Below the pieces are notes generated by a model that worked only from the letters and a program-made list of their open reading frames with translations, searched no databases and was not told where the DNA came from. The translations under genes were made by a program, and so were the position numbers. 64,000 bases of DNA from Lingula anatina (taxonomy: Eukaryota; Brachiopoda; Lingulata; Lingulida; Lingulidae): positions 89,489 to 153,488 of the forward strand of contig NW_019775961.1 in NCBI RefSeq assembly GCF_001039355.2. The letters run 5' to 3'. This document shows positions 19,989 to 33,200 of the stretch, piece by piece; positions within the stretch are counted from its first letter, which is position 1, and every line of letters starts with the position of its first letter.

Positions 19989-21431
19989 ATTGTACCACCA
20001 GCGTAGGCGCTGGCGGTACATATGGTTTTAGTCCCGTCCGGATCGTTTTGCCGGACTTCGCCGGCTCCACGGCTCCTGCAGCTCTGCCGCCATGTTACCG
20101 TTACCACTTCTCCTCCAAGAGGTAAGGGCCTCCATACCCATCTCTTGGATTTAGGTCACCTATAATCTCAACTCGTTCCACATAAAATTTGGGCTTTGTC
20201 GGTGCTGGGGTCTAGGTGTGGCACTCATTGCAATGCACCCTTGTCCAAAAATGGCAAAATTAAATGCTAATTATCTAACCTACGGAAGGAATTATGGGAA
20301 AAATTTCTACAGTCGGCTGACCAAAAGTCATATGTGGAGATTTCAATTATGCCCTTGGATTTGACCTTTGACCTTCATTTCAAGGTCAAATGAGGCAAAA
20401 TTTTCAAAAAACGAAATTTTTAACGAAAAAAAAAATTATTTGTGCTGATATTCAGAAACTACACAGACGTAACCAATAATATTATTGGATAGTGTTACCC
20501 TTCAGGTCATCTTTCATCTCTGTGAATTAGGGGTCAATCGGTGTATCTTCACAGGAGTAGTGGCCATAAGATACAGAAACTGAAAACTGTCTCTAATTCG
20601 GGAACCGTTAATGTTAGAGACCCATTCTTTTTTGCATTTTGTAGAGCATGTAAAGCCCAACACTGACGGTGGTCTCCGTTTTTTTGTATTCCATACGGTT
20701 TTTGAGTTATGCTGTATCAAAAAGCACATTGTGGTGGTGAAAGCAAAAGACCTTTAAATTGACCTTTGACCTACTTTTCATCATGAATTGAACTTTGCAA
20801 ATTTCCATTCCCTTTTATCTCCAAAACTGGCAGAGAAAGGTCCATAGTTACTATTGAACTTGAATAGGAAGTAATACACTGGCAATTTACTGTGAACTTA
20901 AAATTGTCCTTTGACCTAATTTTTATGATGAACTGCTTTTTGCATGTTTTCTGACCTTTAAATCTGCAAAATTTGAAAAGAAATGCCCATGGTTACTATT
21001 GAACTTGATTAGAAATTCATATACTATGATGTTGAAATTGACTTTGACCTACTTTTCCACCATGAACTAAGCTTTGCATATTTTTCTTGACCCTCATATC
21101 TTCAAAACTAGCAGAGATGTGCCCGGTGTTGCCCCTAGGTTTTCTCTTTTGTCAGCATATATGCACCACTGACAACACATTTTAAGGAAAACCAATAGGC
21201 CTTTTGTCTAGAGAATCACAGGAGTGATCAATGGTAGGAAAATGCAGGTCAGTTCGAAAATCTGCTTGATTGTACCATTTTGATTCATATTTTTTGGCAT
21301 ATTTTGAGAACTCTTGTTGATTGCGTTTTATAGAGCTTGTCAAGCACGTACAAGACTGGTGATGGTGTCCCTTTTTTTGGGAGGGGGGGGAGGTTCCATA
21401 CGTATGCGCTTACTCCAGCTGGTGGTACAAT
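19989..21431. mobile_element. 1.44-kb non-autonomous element with hairpin end and internal tandem repeats
   Basis: ATTGTACCACCAGC (19989-20002) recurs inverted at 21418-21431. Next to the left end, GTACCACCAGCG and CGCTGGCGGTAC form a hairpin with a 12-bp stem and one mismatch (about 19993-20020). The interior is non-coding and unlike its surroundings, with repeated TTTGACCT motifs. No clear target duplication was found, so the boundaries are tentative. Confidence 0.55.
20765..21175. repeat. Three-copy diverged tandem repeat (133-145 bp) inside the element
   Basis: Units start at 20765, 20910 and 21043, each with TTTGACCTA, then ATGAA, CTTTGCA or TTTTGCA, then in most GTTACTATTGAACTTGA. A related TTTGACCTTTGACC stretch occurs earlier at 20361. 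The spacing is 145 and then 133 bases. Confidence 0.65.
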
Positions 21432-23914
21432 ATCCGGAGGCGGTATCACCTCTCTGATCCTCTAGTCATTTTTGTACCACTTCCCCAAAGTGGAATCCGA
21501 ATATTTCCCAGGGAAATGAAATGATATAAAATGTCACATTGATAACAAATGGTACTCAATATATTTCTGTTCCATTTTAATGGCAACTGTTATTTACAAA
21601 ATGTTAAGCTTGTTGAAATACCGCAACTAGTCACTTTTTATTGTCAAAAAATTATACAAATGTACTTGTTTGCAAAGAATGGAATGTTTATGCTTGTTTA
21701 ATACCATAACTCTGTTTACATCATGCAGTGTAATTAAAGAAGAACTTGGGAAGATTTCTTCTGGAGTTTTTTAACAATAGTTAACTGTTAATGCAGGTTA
21801 TAGCTACAAAAACTTTCAAATTAGCTGCAGCATTTGTTAATCTATTTAAGGTTTATACATGTATAATCATTATGATATTGTGTAAGTTACTACAAGCAAA
21901 AGAAAATGTGAGGTAGACTTGGATGGCTGAAGGAGCAGTGAGAGCCATTTTTGTTTTAAAGTATTAATGCATACTCTTGCTATAATTAGCTACAAAATTT
22001 CTATTTTTGTGAATCTTTTATTTCCTACTTTCTGAAGGTCTTTATATTAACTTGATGCCCTGCTTGTGTATTGGCATCTGAAGATTTTTGTCTTCTTTTC
22101 AGTATTAATTGTAAAACTGCTAAAGTCTTATTAACAGTTTTAGTATAACAGTTATGTTTTTAAAGAAATTCATTATATTTTTAACTAGTCTGAAGACTGG
22201 ACTTGATTAAATATTAATTTTATAACATGTCCTTACTCGAATATCATTGAAATAAATATGGGAAGCAGTTTCACAGAAAAATGATTACATTCAATCTCTT
22301 CTCCTTTATTAAGAACTACCAATAAGTATTGTAGTTTTAAGAGTTTTATTAGAATGATTATGGAGTCTGAAAAGTCCCATACACCTTATTAGTGGCGATT
22401 ATGAAAAAAGGCCAGCCGCTAAAAGAATGCAGATTGATATGCCCATTGGAAACTGTATAGTATCACAAGCAAATAACAATACATCTTTAATGCTGATATG
22501 AAAAGGAAAACACCAGTATCATATTTAACAGCACTGATATAGTTCATGTTACATATTTCATTACCAAGAATAGACAATACTATACAAATTTTAATAGAAG
22601 TGCAGCTCTTAACAAATGTTGTCACAGCCTGAATAGCTTCCATATAGCATCTCACATTTAATCTATATGTAAAGTGAGAGCAACAGTTACTTGAAAAAAA
22701 GAGGTTACAGCTGATTAATTGCCTTTGAAATTGAATAAATGTCTCCATAACAATGTTAAGCGTGATGGCAGCTGGATTTGTACTAAGAGCCAGACTTAAA
22801 CTGTCACAGCGTCAAAGCAATACCAAGCTATTATATTTTAAGTACTTTGTATGATAGCAAATCCCTTGGGCCTAGGTTTGAAACACAATATTCATTACTG
22901 TTCAATGCAAGAGAACACTGCAGTTGAGGAAAAAAGACATGAGAGCATTTGATGTACTTGTGGATAAGTCCAATTTAAACTTTTGAGCTTAAAATACTTA
23001 TAATGCTACTGCTGCTCCCATATTTAGAGATTAAATGACAAATGTAAATGCTGAAAACATCCATACCTAGGCTTATAATCTCAGCCTCGTGCCTACTAGT
23101 TCTCTCTCCCTCATCTTTTTAGTGTGTGTGTGTGTGTGTGTGCGCGCGCGAGGGGGACCCTTGTCTATATCCACCATGAATATTAATCCTCTACCTAATT
23201 TGTGCTCTTTCAAATTTTATTCTTACAAAGTTTTTAAAAGTTTATTAAAATTAACAATCTTCAAACTAAACAAAATATAGTCTTGTTTACATTCTAAACC
23301 TTTTTCGGATTCAAGTATTTAATGCTTTTTACAATGATATGACATTCCTTTCACAAGAACATGTAGTATTAACAGATTTCACTGGAGATGTGAGGTTACC
23401 CACACCACTCGATGGAGATTAGTAGAAGCATGTTAATGACAAAATAAATTACCATATGATAGCTAGTTATGTATATAGCCCTACTGTCTTTATTAACACC
23501 ATTGCATCTCAATCTTTCCCTTCTCAAAAGAAACAAATGCTTTATATTGGTAGGTGAGGAAGTCATTCATAAATGAACAGAGCATCCCAAAGGAAGTCTG
23601 GACTGTGATTATCCGTAATATCCAGAACATGAAACTGGACTTTAATGTTTGTCCCCTGCCAGTTTTGTCATCAGTTTCTGAAATTTATGTGACCAGAATA
23701 CATTCAGGAAAAGAACTTGGGGGGCCATCATGTATGATCCAACTTGACACTGTGTCCAACAACAGATTTAAATGTACAACAAACTATATTTTTCTGCCAA
23801 ATAATGTAACAATTTGAGCCCACCAATTTGTGCTGTATCTTTAACAATCCTTGCAACCAACAAGCTACACAATAAATAACCTAATACAAATAATCTCATT
23901 AAAATTCATAACAA
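21432..23914. other. Intergenic stretch between AMD1 and CLYBL
   Basis: AT-rich DNA with a TG/CG dinucleotide repeat (about 23122-23150). An 87-codon plus-strand frame ending at 23817 has no recognisable family and lies opposite the likely CLYBL 3' untranslated region. TTTATT at 23489-23494 would read AATAAA on the CLYBL strand. Confidence 0.4.
23122..23150. repeat. TG/CG dinucleotide tract
   Basis: About ten TG repeats pass directly into a CG-rich run, an alternating purine-pyrimidine tract. Confidence 0.8.
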
Positions 23915-26289
23915 TCAAATTTGTTTAGGTGGAATCAAGTCCAGTTCTTGAACAAGTTGTACGATATTCCTGGCTTGTAACACACTGGGCATGTCTATCA
24001 TAACTCCACGGAACACAAAGGCACCCTGAAAAAAGACAAAATATTGGTTACTTTAAAGGCAACTTAAAGTGCATTCCCAGAGATGTAGATCGATCCATCC
24101 AGATCGACCTAACTCCCTGGGGGTTGACGCTAAATTGCAGTCAGCCAAGCACGCACAACAGTTAATTACCCCCTTACAGCTTTTAGTAGGCGGGACAGAC
24201 GCTTAAGTCGGCTAAGCTGACAGTAATCTAGTGAGACTCCCCACAGGGATAGATCGATTTAAAATCTGTGGGAATGGGGTCTTAAAGTCATATCACATAT
24301 AGGTTACAAATGTTTTAAATTCTAATGCACAGCTCAGGTTAACACTTGAGTGCACACATGTGCACATACAATGAGAAAGATAAAAATGTACAACTTTTAC
24401 CTTTCCGGATTTCTGGTGCTCATTAAATGCCTCTATCATCTCTGTTGCCCACTGAATCTGCTCCTCACTGGGAGAAAATGCTGTCTGTACCACTGCCACT
24501 TGGTTAGGATGGATCACTTGTTTCCCAGTAAATCCCATACGAGATCCTTGCAATGACTGTTCTCGTAGGGCATTAAGATCTACAGTGTCAACAGGCAGAA
24601 ATTACCAATCTTTTATACTCAATAAAAATAAAAAAGTTTCATTTGTTTTAGATAATTGAACTGTAAATAGGCTGAGATGTCACAGGTACAGTATTGCTAA
24701 TAAACAGAATGTTATGGGTGTGCTTTAAAATGAGAAATCTTATTTCGACAATTTTCAAGTTAACTGAAAAACTCTTTAACTCCTGTGGCTTTAGTTATTT
24801 TTTATGCTGCTTGCGTTGGTGTTTAACCACATAAGCACTTACCTTTAAAATTAATTTGAACCATATCTATTGCTTGTAAATTATATGCTTTTGCATGTAC
24901 AACTATCTTCTGTCTGACATATGTCAGTTCATAAGCATCTAGTGTGCGGCTAGCACCTAAAATTAAAAATATTTAAATGGCTTATCCCTCACTTGAAATG
25001 AAATCAAAATGAAATGAAATGAAATGGAAATGAAATTAAATTAAATGTCACATGTATATAACAGGAGGTAAGATCATATTAAAAGGAAAGAATAATATGA
25101 AAATGCTTACCAATATTTGCACAGAAATCATCAGACCCAAACATGATTCCTGTCAAATGAAATACCCCATCTTCTGACTTTTCCAATCCTTTGAGAATTA
25201 TCTGGTGGAGATTGATTAGTCCTATAGCACTTTCTATTTGGAAGATTAAATTAAGAGGGGCACCCATTTGCCTTTCTCCTAGGTAGACTTTCAATTTATC
25301 TGCAATCTAGAGAAAGACAACACTTAATATGTTTATGCTTTAAATGAAAGGGTTGTCGGGCATATTTTGTGTATTCCTTTTTTTCTGTTATAACAAAAAA
25401 TAAAAAAGAAATAAATAAAAATAAAATGCTACAATAAGTGATTTTTAAAATTCTGCTCAAAAAGTAACCTTGTATATAATGAATTAAACTAAACTACATT
25501 AAGTTCTTAGAAAACCTGGATGTAAATCTTACATCTATCGAAAAAATCTTAATCTGAATATAGAATAAAAAGAATAAACCTAACCCACTCCATTTCATCA
25601 ACAGTATCTACTTTTGGAACCAACAGTAGGTCTGGTACAACTTTGGCACCAAACAAGACTTTAAAATCATCCTCAGCAAAACCACTTGTTACTTGATTGC
25701 AGCGCACTCCCCGCTCTGTTCTGCCAAAATCATATTTTCCTTCTGACAACACTGATGCAATGGTTTCTCGCGCTTCTTTCTGAAATTTAAGGTAGCAAGT
25801 AACAGTTAAGAATTACTCTTAATTTAACTTTTAAGCTTTAAGATTTTCCATTCTTTCTTACACCACTTGACACATTGATCACAGAGAAATAAACCAATAA
25901 CACTCAAAAATATTTGGTAAATAGGCCTGGTATAGTACTCATCAGAGCATAATTCTTCAATTATTTGCAGATAATGGTAGAGTGCATGATGAAATATTAT
26001 CCACACTTTTCTTTGTAATGTATCACACCTTTTTATTGAGAGCCACCCCATCCTCGCAATCCATGACTGCACAGTCAACATCTAAAGTGCTGATTTTGTG
26101 AATTTTCTTCTCAGAGTCTCCAGGAACATAAAGCATTGCACGGCGGGGGACATATTTCTGCTGATGGGCAAACCTCCTGTTGACTTTGTGCCTGTGGCAA
26201 GGAACAGCTATTCTTTGAGCAAACACCATGGGACATTTAACTTTACTACCAGTGCAGGCACTTTTAAGTGCCAAGGATAGGGCACTCAT
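23915..26289 (-). CDS. CLYBL: Citramalyl-CoA lyase, mitochondrial (citrate lyase beta-like)
   Basis: A mitochondrial HpcH/HpaI-fold lyase that splits citramalyl-CoA to acetyl-CoA and pyruvate, linked in mammals to itaconate breakdown and B12 metabolism. Coding exons on minus: 26289-26029, 25779-25585, 25306-25111, 24956-24843, 24579-24401 and 24025-23915; together 351 residues plus stop, close to the 340 of human CLYBL, with all phases matching. The N-terminus is basic and lacks acidic residues for about 50 residues, as in a mitochondrial presequence. Next come YVPRRAMLYVPGDSEKK and MDCEDGVA, then the metal-site Glu in FQIESAIGL and Asp in FGSDDF, then GFTGKQVIHPNQ near the end. The first ATG lies in the second exon after a long pyrimidine tract, so exon 1 is probably non-coding. 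Confidence 0.93.
24068..24281. mobile_element. TTAA-flanked MITE in a CLYBL intron
   Basis: The left end AGTGCATTCCCAGAGATGTA and the right end (reverse complement GACCCCATTCCCACAGATTT) are inverted repeats that continue to a shared ATCGATC. TTAA lies directly outside at 24064-24067 and 24282-24285. It shares GTGCATTCCCA with the element at 37962-38201. Confidence 0.68.
24998..25047. repeat. GAAAT pentanucleotide microsatellite in a CLYBL intron
   Basis: Imperfect tandem copies of ATGAA/GAAAT, becoming TTAAA-rich at the right. Confidence 0.75.
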
Positions 26290-26573
26290 TGCAACATGAA
26301 ACACCTGAAAAAAAAAAAAGAGCTCAATATTAATAATAATACCTGTCAATTTTGTACAATTTTGTGAGGGAGTGTTACGTAAACCTGCATACTGAAGTAG
26401 CATTGCCCGGGGAAAGAAACAAAAATCATTAATGCAAAAGTTAACAGCTGTGTTAATAACATACAGATAGACAGTTAACTGCAACAAACCATAATCAAGA
26501 TAATTATTCATACTTCCTACTTAAACTTGCCCGAGTAACAATTAAGTCCTTCATCTCGTTTTTCATACTCACT

Positions 26574-29500
26574 GTTGTGCTAGACGTACAGTAATTACAA
26601 TTATTTAAACGTATGTTAAGTCGTGCTAGACACAGAAAACGCATCTCACTACCCACTTACTACTGGCACTGAGTACTGGTACTAGTAATGTAATAAATTA
26701 TCCTTGAGTTGACTTCCACGATCACAGCTCACTACAGTTTCTCTTCACATAAACCATTTGATTAAGTTTCACCTGCAGTCTGACATGTTGCCCGCGAACT
26801 ACAGATAATGTTATGACAATGCAAAATGTTCATTCGTTCTCAGTATGTCTACGATCTAAGTTCATAACAAAAATGCATGACACCTCAAGGGCGCAGACAT
26901 ATTGAAAGTGACGTAGTAATGTCCCCAAAGGTCGCTGGAAGTGCCCGGATAATAACAAACCCAGCAGGGAAAGAAGGCGGGTAAGCACAAGTACGCCGTG
27001 TAAGATTTTTTATTCAGGTTGATTGCAATGGTTTAAAATGCGTATTTTCACGTTACTATTATCTATAACGTGTTGTTTTATATACATCACTACTTTACGA
27101 AGGTAATACACCAATATTTTATGTAAAATTGTAGAGCGGCTTCTTGAGCCACACTTAAAAATTGTTTCGGCCTACACTGACGTACTACATGTACAGTTGA
27201 CTCTCATGGGAGTCATGGGCCATGTATTGCTCCATAAATTATATAATATATGTATAATATCATCACCAGTGGGGCTCCCTAAGTCGATCTGCACATTTAC
27301 CTTGAGTCCTTTTTGGTGATGCATACAGTATAGCTGTATAAACCAGAACAGTACAGGTGCCATTAAATATCAGTTCATGTATTTATACTGCCAGTGTGTA
27401 AGACCTCTTTGCAAAACTCAGATGTTATTGTAATCTTTAATCAGATTTCATCACTGTGTTACACTTGCAACCTTAATTTGTAAGCAATAAACTTTTTATA
27501 TTTGATGAAAACATGATTGTGGTTTGGCTGGAAACAGAACTGGGCAGTTTGTGTCTGTGCACAAATTAACAGTATGGTTTGTTGTGGATAGCCATCACCT
27601 GGCTTCGTTTAGATCAATAATCTTAGCTCTTTGCAACTGCCTGCAGTGTACAATATATCTGTTTTCTTGTACTTGTTATACAGTATATAGTAAGGCAGAG
27701 AACATTCCCATAATATGAGTCACTCCAAAGTTACATTTATTTGAAAAAAAAGTCTCCCACAAAGGAGGCCATGTTTTTGTTTGTTTAAAGAGTGATTTAG
27801 TTTAATTTTCTCAGACTTTCAATGGATATTTCAAGTAAAACCAAGTCAAACTAGATTATAGCTACAATTTATTTTTGTAAATATTTTTATGGAGCTGTTC
27901 ATGAATAGTCTTTAAAACCCATTATTGCCATTATTATTAGTATTGATAAAGGTTAAGCTAGATCATATGTATGATTGTAGAATTGTTTTTTCTTAGTCAA
28001 GCAGTGGATGATATATAGACTAAAAGCAGGCACAGGCTGGTTCAGTACAAGCACTGTTAGATATATTTAGCATGATACATATAGTAATGTTCAGTGTAAC
28101 ATACCACAGAAAGACATTGAAAATTAATGCTGCTGACTGACTGAACAGAGTATAATGCTGAAGGCTGTTACCTGGGATATATAGTATAGTGCATAATACT
28201 TGGTAATGTGTTGTTAATGATATCTTGCATTTGTGTCACAGTTATCAATATTAAATACAAGTCATCATAATTATCTAGTACAATACTCTCCAGGCACCAA
28301 TAGCTTACTACTGGTGGCTCAATGAGTCACTACGTGTAAAGACGTGTTGTTCACAGATAATCCAGGTGCACATAATTGCTTTGCCAGCTTTGTGTAAATA
28401 TGTGACAAAAGAAGGATAAATTAATAGGTCATTAATATCCTTAGACTTTGTATACTCAGATCTTGCCAAAGTTATTGACATGGAAAATATGAAGAGGTAT
28501 GTGTCCTACTTAATGAAGCAGATTTATGATACAGTATGATTATAGTTATATTATTGGGATTTCATGATTTATGTTACTAAGTGGACTGTCAAATTTGATT
28601 CATTATAAATTATTTATTATCATTGTTTTGTATGTGATGTTTAAAATGAATGAAATATATTACAGTTTGCAGATAATATGATATCAGTTACAGTATGGTA
28701 TATTAGAAAAAAAAAACTTGAGTCCTCATTTGTTTGTTGAATAACTTATTTCATAACAAGCATATTTTTATACCAATTAACAATCTAATAATCAGATAAG
28801 CTCTCCATCTAATAGCAATTATTTGGCTATACCGGTGATGAATTGTAATGGAGGAATTTGTGTCCTTGCCATATTTACATGTCTTCTGTGTTCTGCTTCA
28901 ACATGTTAATAATTTATTACAATTATTGAAATAACCATAGGATTTACAGAAGAAAAAAAATTAACCAGTTCATGGGTATTTTTATGATGATCCTTTTGCT
29001 CCTCTCCTTATTTCATAGTTATTTTTTTCAACTTGACCTTAATAAGTAATTACAGTCATCAGTTCCTAGAATTTCTTTAGTGAGAGACTGTGATTACAAG
29101 TATTGTTGTAGCATATTTGTCAGTTGATAAACTCATGATTGATAAGAACTATTTTTTAGGAATAGACAGAATTTGTAAAATGTAATTTGCAACCCTGATT
29201 CAAACTGAGCATGAATTATTTGTACTATTTACCAGGCCACTATGATTTTCAGTCATTACTGATGCAGTTCAACCAGACAAAGTGCATAAGGAAGTGTTTC
29301 AGCGACATGTCAAGGATACATATCAAATGCTCAATCCTTGTGTTCATTTTCCGTTGTTTGGTCATACGGGAAACGTATTCTCATCCTTTATAAATGCCAA
29401 GCCTCAGTTATGCTGCAATTTACATGTTTTCTGTCCTGAGTTTCGTACTGAATGTGAACCATGATGTGTTGGGTCTTTTAGTCGATCCATCTCGGGCTGC

Positions 29501-30282
29501 GTTTTGTACATATAATCCAGTTTTCATTAGAGATCATTAACCTAAGTATTTGATATTTACTGTGATGCACCATAGATTTTTGTTTTCAATTGCCACTGCA
29601 GGATATTGATCTTTTCTAGGCTGAACAAGTATTTTATGGAGAGGGAGCTCAGACTTCAAATGGGAAGGACGTCAACTTCAACAGTGTATTAAATCTTTAT
29701 CTGGAAATCCAGGATTGATCCAAGTTGCTGTCTATTGATTTTTCCGAGAGAGACTCACGTTTTGCTTTGCATATCAGCTGCTGGTATGATGTGACCATAT
29801 TGGACACTGGTTTCACTTGAGTCAGCAGGGTTTTCAATCAAGCGGGTAAATATTGCAGATTTTAAGCATGCATTGGTTGTTTACTGATTAATATTATACT
29901 TATAACTTCCCTGGTCAGTGTGATTTTTGTTAAAAAATGGTGAATTCTATAGTTTACCTTCAGTGATTTGTGTATAAAAAATGTTTTACCCATTGTTTTA
30001 GAATAGTATACAAAACAAATTTATAGAAAAGATTATGCTAAGTACATTTTAATCATTAAGCTTGTAGGCAGGCAAAACAAATAGAACATTATGACTCCTC
30101 CATCCCAGATTACCACAAGCATACTGTGCATAGTACCATTCATACCAAGAAAACGGACAACACAGAATATTGGTTAATTGAGATTTGATTGAGCATAAGC
30201 AAATCTAATTTTCAGTTTTTCATAAATTAGATTGATAACATAAAGTGTACATTGATGACTTGATTCTGCTTTTAGAGGCAAT
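26574..30282. promoter_or_regulatory. Head-to-head intergenic region of CLYBL and VPS13
   Basis: No protein-coding pattern was found. A donor-like GTGAGT on the minus strand (exon edge near 26573) could end a non-coding CLYBL exon 1. On plus, GGCGG followed by GTAAGC at 26981 could end a non-coding VPS13 exon 1 that splices to the AG at 30274-30275, just before the VPS13 start codon. Between them, about 26880-26980 is locally richer in CpG (GTGACGTAG, GGTCGCTGG, GTGCCCGG) than its surroundings, as a promoter would be. The rest, to 30 kb, is AT-rich with nothing else recognised. Confidence 0.35.
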
Positions 30283-33200
30283 ATGTTTGAAGGTGTTTTG
30301 GCAAGTGTCATCAACAGCTTCTTGGGAAAATACATCAAGGACCTTGATGCCCAAAACCTTAAGTTGAGCATTTTCAGTGGTGAGTGGAGATTGTAGTTTC
30401 TTTGATGAATGTGTTTCTTAAGGTGCAATAAATCACCTTTAATATTTTGCATCGAGATAGTTGAAACTGAAACTGGATGATTGAGAGTTTTTTCGTGAAT
30501 TCTTTGTTGAATTCCACAGTACTGATAAATTAGGCATGTTAGAAGAAAAACTTAATGCTTTTTTGATATGCATTTAATTTGTTTCAAATATTTTATTAAA
30601 CGCACACACACAAACACACACACACACACACATATTGACTGTTATATTAATAAAAATATCTTAAGTACATATTCAATAATGTCTTGTAATGAATGCTCAG
30701 TTTTATATTTCATTATATCATACTCAGTCTAGTAATCATTTCGCATTATTTATTTATTTATGTAGGTAATGTAGAGCTAACCAATCTCCAGCTGAAACCA
30801 GAGGCTTTGGTATGTAGTAAGGTTTTTTTTATGTCCCAAATGATCACCCTGAGTTGAAGAGCCTGTTACACTTTCCTTTACTACGTCCATAAATTAACAG
30901 GGTGCAGATCAAGCACCTGCCAACATTGGCAATAGTTTTGCTTTGCTGAGAACTCTGACAAACCACTGGCATAGTGAGGCCCATTCTTTAGTCTATCATG
31001 TCATGCTCAATTTGGGCAGTGTCCCTAAAAACTACTCTGCACCCTGGTTATACTTTATTTGATTAGACCAGTGACCAGTGAATGCTAGTCGTAAATGTGG
31101 GTTTCTAGTAAACTCAGAAACAGGGTAAAAATAAGAAATAGCCAAATGGATATATTTATGGTTGTATTTATGTTTCTTATTGATTAGGCATTTACTTATA
31201 ATGTGTCTTTAGTATGACTATTGAATACTGTGTTTTTAGATATATAGGGTTTCAGACTTCAATATATAAGTGATGCTCTATCACCAACCATTAATTTATT
31301 TATAAGGTAATATTTTAAATGGTGACAAAAAGCTGGATAGATGACAGTCACAACCAGCATTAAGAAACTCAAGGCAGATAAGGCAAAAAATAGAGTAATC
31401 AAATTTTATCTTAAATTTTCAGACATTTAATTATGAATTATGCAAAGAAAAAAAATAATAAATGCAGACAAGAGTTGTCCATAATGCACATCTTAGATAA
31501 GAATAGACTCCTGGGTGTATTTACTCAATTAAATTGTCCTGTGGAATGCAGTCTTGTGCACTTAGTGATAGTGCCTTTTTGTTGTAACAAATGGACTGAT
31601 CAATGAAAGCCCTCCGAACACTGCTAAAAGGTTATATAGCAGATGATTGATTTGAAATTTTATCTATTAAGCATGAACTACCAGGCAGACAGGTACTAGT
31701 GCCCCTAAGATGTATAATGTGGCTTTTTGTGTTCTAAGATTGATGTCTATCTGTGTTAGACATATGTACAAAATATTGTAATATAGCACATAAGGTCTAT
31801 TTTTCTTATCTTGTAAGCCATGAGGGTTCTTTTAAAAGGTCCTTGGTGTTGATATCTAGCTCGTTTGCTGTATTGAGCTAAGATTGACATTTTCATCCAT
31901 AATTTCTTCTCACTTTTGTGGGATGAAGTCTGTAGCTGATATGCTTAGATTAGTTCTTTTCTTATGCTTATTTTGGGTTTGTGGTTAAGGGTGGTTTTGT
32001 CTGATTATGGATGTTGTGGGAAGCTTCTTGATCTATATGGCTGTTGGGTAGAAAGCACGCTCCTGCATGACTAAATGAAACTATTATATGTTATATGTAT
32101 GTTCAGATACACGTAGCTGCCCTTTCACTTTTGTACAATCTTTTGTATCACTGGGTTGATGGTTGAGCTAGTTATATTTGAGAAATTGTTGTTTCTATTA
32201 TCTGCTTTACGGTGTTTTATTTAGATCTGTCACAAAAATTTGTAAGGATAAACAGTATCTTTGATGAATTTTTCACTGTTTTGTAAAAAGAAAATGATTT
32301 TTATCTCAAATGGCATAGATAATATCAAAATTTTCAGATTGATATAGAATTGTGCATTCAGTATATTCTGTCAATGCAGTGCTCTTTTGTGTTTAACTAT
32401 TAATGATCTACATGTAGATTTGAGATTCACCAGAAACAAAAACCCAGATGTAGCAGTATCAAATTTTCAGCCTATGACGAATAAAAGATATTCCTACATA
32501 ACCAATATGCTTTATCTGTGTGATTATGTCTCATTTCCATCACAGCAATTGTTCAAAATCATAGTACATTATTATAATTGTCAAAATCATTGTTTCGTAG
32601 ATCAAATACAAAAATGGTATTCAAACATTTTTTTTGAATGGATGCTATTTGTGTTGTTATGCTTCGTAATCACACATAAGCTGATGTGTTGTTAGAATAT
32701 AATAACTATGATTGGCTTTTTTCAGCACCATGATGCATGATTGTTGGCCTGAATAATGAACTATAATGATTGATTCAGAACTCATTACACCTGTTTGTTG
32801 TATTTATCAATACCTCGATGTATGGGCTTATTGCTAATATGCCTGAAAATAGAGCATACTGTGAATTGTTATATGTTAACTCATTTTGCCAACTTAGAGA
32901 TTTGTAAAAAAAAATGTAAATTGGGAATGATTTGACAGGAGACCAATTGACCTGTATTTATGAACTGTATATAATGATGCATTGAATTATATTTTTACAA
33001 AGAGATTAAGTTATGCTCAGTGTGAGGTAGCTAAGAAAATTGAAAAGTTCTTGCTACTTATTTGCTACTAGTGCAGCAAAAATAATTCAAAGATATTGTA
33101 ATTGTATTATTTATCAGCATAAAGGCGTATAACAGATTGCTTCATTTTTAATTTCAGTATGAGTTAGAGTTACCTATAGAAGTTAAAGCAGGATTTGTTG

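Noticed and set aside
20765-21175. Spaced repeats considered as a CRISPR-like array
   Set aside because: Units are long, diverged and contiguous without unique spacers, and the host is an animal; it is a tandem repeat.
23554-23817. An 87-codon plus-strand frame
   Set aside because: No family pattern and it lies opposite the likely CLYBL 3' untranslated region, so it is not called as a gene.
26305-26511. N-terminal extension of the CLYBL frame
   Set aside because: The extension passes through a pyrimidine tract and AG acceptor, so it is intron; the start is placed at the ATG at 26289.
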